From Arabidopsis thaliana (Eukaryota; Streptophyta; Magnoliopsida; Brassicales; Brassicaceae): DNA of 64,000 nt. Within the stretch, counting starts at the first letter, position 1. Every line of letters begins with the position of its first letter. Shown here piece after piece: positions 60,228 through 64,000 of this stretch. A program made the translations under genes and the position numbers. A model generated the notes under the pieces. It saw only the letters and a program-made list of their open reading frames with translations, made no database searches and was not told where the DNA came from. The stretch spans positions 6,200,101-6,264,100 of the forward strand of contig NC_003074.8 of NCBI RefSeq assembly GCF_000001735.4, given 5' to 3'.

Positions 60228-61404
60228 TTAAGTAAATTTCTTGTTTTTGACAGTTCCTCTTGGGATTTTACTAAGAACATTCGTATCGACTTTCTTGTAC
60301 AGCTTCTTCATCTTCCTCATCAACTTACCCGCCGCTGTATCCACGTCGTCCTCGTACATCTCATACATAACCGGTAAGGTTTGCATGCTTACAAACCCTG
60401 AACGACACGACGTCCATTAATTCCGTTAATTAATAAAAGGGAATTAAATCTACATATATAGTTGAGTATCATGACTTAATTCTTCTTACCTATGAAGAGA
60501 AGATTCACAAAGTTGAAATATGTCCCGATGATGGATACGATATAAAGCGAGATCGTTGTCTGGAAATATAGTAACCAATTTAAGCAAAATAATAATGAAT
60601 CCAAAGTTATATATATATATATATATAAGTGGAAAATTATTATTCTATATAATATCTTACGAGAAAAAAGAGAGGAGGATCTCTTCCACAAGCAACGTCA
60701 AGAAGCTTTGTGAGGATTTGGTTGAATCTAACATGGAAGCTTCTTGCTAATTGTTTGAAAGAAGATTCGTCTAGTACAACTTCTGGTATTAGTGGTCTTT
60801 CCCTGCAATTTTGTTTATTTAATTGTCGTTTTATTGGTAAGGAAATCTTGTAATTTGTATATTTTTAACCAATTGATCATGAGAAATTGAAAAAAGATTA
60901 ATCAAGTAAAGATATAAACATACCAATTGAGAAAATCAGAAGCAGTAGACCAAATGAAGAAAAAAAGCATGGAGGTCATGGAAGCATGACAAATTAGGGT
61001 TATGAAATTGTATTCCACTACTTCCATTAAGAACCATAAGATGCTCACTCCTATCACCAATGTTGCTGCTATTTTCGGCTCTCTCCATAACAGAATATCC
61101 GCAACTGTTAATCACGAATGCAAGTTGTTAAAATTTAGTGTTTGTCTACATTATAATTTTGGTGATAATTTTGGATAATAGCAAAATAAAATGTGATATT
61201 TGAAGAGAATTGATGGATATAAACATGTACTTTCACACACGCATACCGATTGAACCGATATAAAGTTTGAAAGAGAGTGAGACAAATACCTTTACCACCT
61301 CCAAATATAGAGTGAATAGATCGTTGACGAGTGAAGAGCTTAGTTGTTTTATGGATCGTTCTTTCGTCTTCAGAATCGGAGGACGATCCCGTAAATATTG
61401 GCAT
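60228..61404 (-). CDS. RTNLB9: Reticulon-like protein B9
   Basis: Five exons on the minus strand: 61404-61290, 61104-60924, 60802-60661, 60559-60490, 60397-60228; product 225 aa. A short polar N-terminus (about 38 aa) leads to the reticulon homology domain: VADILLWREPK, the hallmark opening, then a long hydrophobic hairpin (about 50-95). A 47-residue loop follows, then a second hydrophobic hairpin (TTISLYIVSIIGTYFNFVNL). It ends with a basic C-terminus KNKKFT, close to a KKxx-type ER retrieval signal. Reticulons wedge into and curve the tubular endoplasmic reticulum. An (AT)n run lies in intron 3 (60607-60627). Paralogue number from gene order and length. Confidence 0.9.
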
Positions 61405-61909
61405 GGTTGGATCAAATTTATTAAGATAAAAGTTACTGCGGTAAGAAACAACAATGAAATGAATGTAATCACTATGTAAAATAGTTGATTTGGATTAGGA
61501 GAAAATGTGAAAAGCAACAAATATAAGAAGAAAGAAGAAGAGATAGGTTCTAGGCTTGGGAACAAAGGTAACAAAAACATATTCAAGAAGCAAAGAATGG
61601 GAATGGTTTTGACCTTGTTCCTTCTCCCATTTATTTCTTCATCTTCATGTCTCAATAAACTATTCAAACCCCTCACGTACGTTGCATATATTTTAACTGA
61701 GTGTTATCTTCCCGGTATAAGTGAAGACCCGAAGATCTGGTCTAAACCGTAGCAATTTGAACCGAACCGGTTTATAACAAGACGCCGATTTAACCGGAGT
61801 TGCTGGAGTTAAGATGATTCCGTTCGGAATTGGCCGTGGGATTTGCCCGAGGCTTGGAACGACAAATTGGTGTTCGCGGTGGTGATGAAGAATCCGCTGA
61901 GATCAAAAA
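61405..61909. promoter_or_regulatory. Divergent promoter between reticulon and epimerase genes
   Basis: 505 bases between the two starts. It contains CCGGTTTA motifs near 61770 and a CTTCATCTTCATG stretch. No clear TATA box. Confidence 0.4.
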
Positions 61910-63925
61910 ATGTTTTCGATTTTATCATCATCTTCTTCTTCACAACTCGTCAATTCAACTCTCAATTTCCAAAATTCGCCGAAATCTCCGATCACCGTTA
62001 TGTCGAAGACGTCTAAATTCAAAACCCTGACGGAGAATTTCACCGTGAGAGTGCTTAAAGCAGAGAATCGCGAACTGAACGTGGCTCTGCTCTCACCTTT
62101 CACTATCGCTTCTTCACGGCTTGATTCTGTCAGTAATGTTGCGATTCGGATTGAGCTCAACGATGGATTTGTGGGTTGGGGAGAAGCTCCGATTTTGCCG
62201 TCGGTAACGGCGGAGGATCAGATAATGGCTATGGTAAAAGCGCGGGAAGCTAGTGAGTTTCTGAGAGAGTTACCGGAGATGAAACTCGGTAATGTTCTTC
62301 AGGAGATCGGAAGATTTCTTCCTGGTCATCAGTTTGCTTCTGTAAGTCTGACATCTTGTATAGTTGATGCTAAAGTTGTGATTTTGAGGTCAAGTTAAAG
62401 TTCAAATTTTGGGTCTACATTGGCTTTGATCTTTCTCTCAAGGAAGAAAATAAGAAAATTTCTGAAGTGGGTTTTAGGTAAGAGCTGGGATGGAGATGGC
62501 TATGATTGATGCAGCTGCTAAGAGTGTAAGAGTGCCATTGTGGAAACTATTTGGTGGAGCTTCAAGTACGATTACTACAGACATAACAGTTCGGTTCTAA
62601 CTTTAGCTCTTCCTGCTACAATTTCCTTTCAATTTTTGTGTGTTTGCAAACAAATTCCTAAAGTTTATAGTCATTGGCTCCTAAAGTGATTCAACTATGA
62701 CTATAACTTAGATTATGTGTGTTAACACTGCATTCATAGTTTCTCAAGTATGAAAGTATGGAATGTTAATGGCTTGAAATTTGGAGCGTATGAAGTTTTG
62801 AATTGTTTGTAGAATGTTAATGGCTTGAAAACACCGGGAACACTAATAAATTACTCAAGTATGAAGGTTTGTGTGATTTGTGGTTCTCAGATTCCGATAG
62901 TTTCTCCGGCTGAAGCTTCCGTATTGGCCTCAAAGTATAGAAAACGAGGTTTTGAAACCTTGAAGCTCAAGGTGGGAAAGAATCTTAAGGCTGACATAGA
63001 AGTTCTCCAGGCTATACGTGCAGTCCACCCTACTTGTTCCTTCATTTTGGATGCCAATGAGGGTTATCAAACAGAGGAAGCTGTTAAAGTTCTCGAGACG
63101 CTGCATGGTAAACAGGTTTCTGAATCATTTTTGGAATTTTCTCAGTTAGGTATTGAGCGCTAGAGGTTTTAAAAAAGGATAGGTGTTTGGAAAACTTCTA
63201 GCCTGTTCAAACTTTAGTAGCTGGCGTTTCTTTTCTCGGTTAAAACCTGAATTGTTGTGATTGTTTTGCACAGAAATGAAGGTTACACCGGTTCTCTTTG
63301 AACAACCTGTCCACAGAGACAATTGGGAGGGTCTCAGTCACGTGACTCGAACTGCAAAGAACAGATTCGGAGTCTCTATTGCAGCAGATGAGAGTTGCAG
63401 AGGCTTGACTGATCTCAAAAAAATCATAGAAGGTAATATCGTAGATGTTGTGAACATCAAACTCGCCAAAACCGGAATCCTCGAGTCTCTTGAGGTAATT
63501 GAATTGGCTAGATCATCTGGCATTGAGCTTATGATAGGGGGAATGGTGGAGACTAGATTAGCAATGGGGTTCTCTGGTCACCTTGCTGCTGGCCTTGGAT
63601 GCTTCAGGTATACTCAAATTTGTAAACACCACATTTCTTTCTAATGTGAACATCATAATTCTAACAAGTTAAGAAGGAATACACAGATTCATCGACTTGG
63701 ACACTCCGCTTCTTCTGGCTGATGATCCAGTTCAAGGTGGCTACAAAGGTAAAATAGTCTCTGTTTTCTTCATCTTGCATTTTTCCTTGTTAAAAAGATG
63801 ATTGAAATTCAAAATGAACAAGTCTAATGCTTGTGGTTTTGTTGACAGCATGTGGTGCTGTCTATGAGTTTAAAGATGAAGGCGGTCACGGAGGATATCT
63901 TCAGTGGAATGATGTTGCTCAGTGA
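61910..63925 (+). CDS. Enolase-superfamily L-Ala-D/L-Glu-type dipeptide epimerase
   Basis: Six exons: 61910-62341, 62478-62588, 62891-63107, 63274-63607, 63687-63748, 63849-63925; product 410 aa. All muconate-lactonizing/epimerase-type active-site residues can be seen: KxK base in ETLKLKVGK, metal ligands in FILDANEGY, VLFEQPV and IAADESC, and the opposite-face lysine in NIKLAKTG. A glycine-rich C-terminal lid ends GGHGGYLQW. The N-terminus before the second Met (MSKTSK) is Ser-rich and could be a weak plastid signal. Bacterial relatives epimerise L-Ala-D/L-Glu from murein peptides. In plants the natural dipeptide is not known from sequence. Exon 2 ends ACA then GTTCGG; frame supports it. Confidence 0.85.
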
Positions 63926-64000
63926 AATTCCTTTTGTCTACTTAGGTCCCTTTTCTTTTGTTCAATAGGATTTTAATCGTAAGTTTAATGTTGGTTTTGG
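63926..64000 (+). other. 3' flank of epimerase gene
   Basis: Presumed start of the 3' UTR; window ends here. Confidence 0.5.

Noticed and set aside
1-64000. CRISPR arrays, bacterial operons, riboswitches or terminators
   Set aside because: The window is plant nuclear DNA; no regularly spaced repeat-spacer arrays were seen.

Overview
The window is plant nuclear DNA and fits Arabidopsis thaliana chromosome 3. The genes have short GT-AG introns, AT-rich spacers and plant-specific families (Pol IV/V subunit, PPR, UMAMIT, GT61, MIR157). The gene order matches my memory of the AT3G18090-AT3G18270 stretch. Gene names rest on recognised protein sequence plus that order; no search was run. Exon coordinates were worked out by hand from splice sites and reading-frame continuity. 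Most spliced products come out at lengths I recall for the named proteins (for example 847, 1440, 326, 305, 253, 360, 394, 308, 419 and 225 aa).

Layout. 1-0.1 kb: C-terminal end of a Pol IV/V second subunit. 0.6-4.5 kb: SNAPC4-like four-and-a-half-repeat MYB (+). 4.8-9.6 kb: long PPR protein EMB1270 (-). 9.6-11.0 kb: a duplicated spacer holding an F-box gene remnant and a sliver of a RACK1 copy. 11.0-14.5 kb: two WD40 genes, RACK1C and LST8-1 (-). 14.9-17.2 kb: a decayed copy of the carbamoyl-phosphate synthetase small subunit gene. 17.35-17.53 kb: an unexplained foldback. 17.8-19.4 kb: a frame-broken F-box/LRR gene. 20.8-25.0 kb: PEX3 and MOS4 (+). 27.6-31.8 kb: a tandem pair of GT61 glycosyltransferases (+). 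32.1-33.7 kb: intronless CCT4 (+). 34.4-36.0 kb: UMAMIT transporter (-). 38.2-42.3 kb: a divergent pair, 2OG-Fe(II) oxygenase (-) and DUF599 membrane protein (+). 44.4-44.6 kb: MIR157C (-) in a large AT-rich spacer. 48.3-49.7 kb: lipid phosphate phosphatase (+). 51.4-53.9 kb: PB1-domain protein (+). 55.7-57.6 kb: mitochondrial ribosomal protein (+). 58.1-58.3 kb: small Gly/Cys-tailed membrane protein (-). 60.2-61.4 kb: reticulon (-). 61.9-63.9 kb: dipeptide-epimerase-like enolase-superfamily enzyme (+).

The genes form no operon or single pathway. Housekeeping genes (RACK1C, MOS4, CCT4, the ribosomal protein, the 2OG/DUF599 pair) carry telo-box or site II (TGGGCC/T) promoter motifs, a common theme in plant growth genes. 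I found no clearly new biological system. The best leads are the 80-bp-arm foldback at 17.35 kb (possible young small-RNA locus), the RACK1/F-box duplication scar at 9.6-11.0 kb, a 42-codon ORF at 42.7 kb, two GC-AG introns, recent in-frame tandem duplications in two proteins, and a plant enzyme of the cell-wall-peptide epimerase type.
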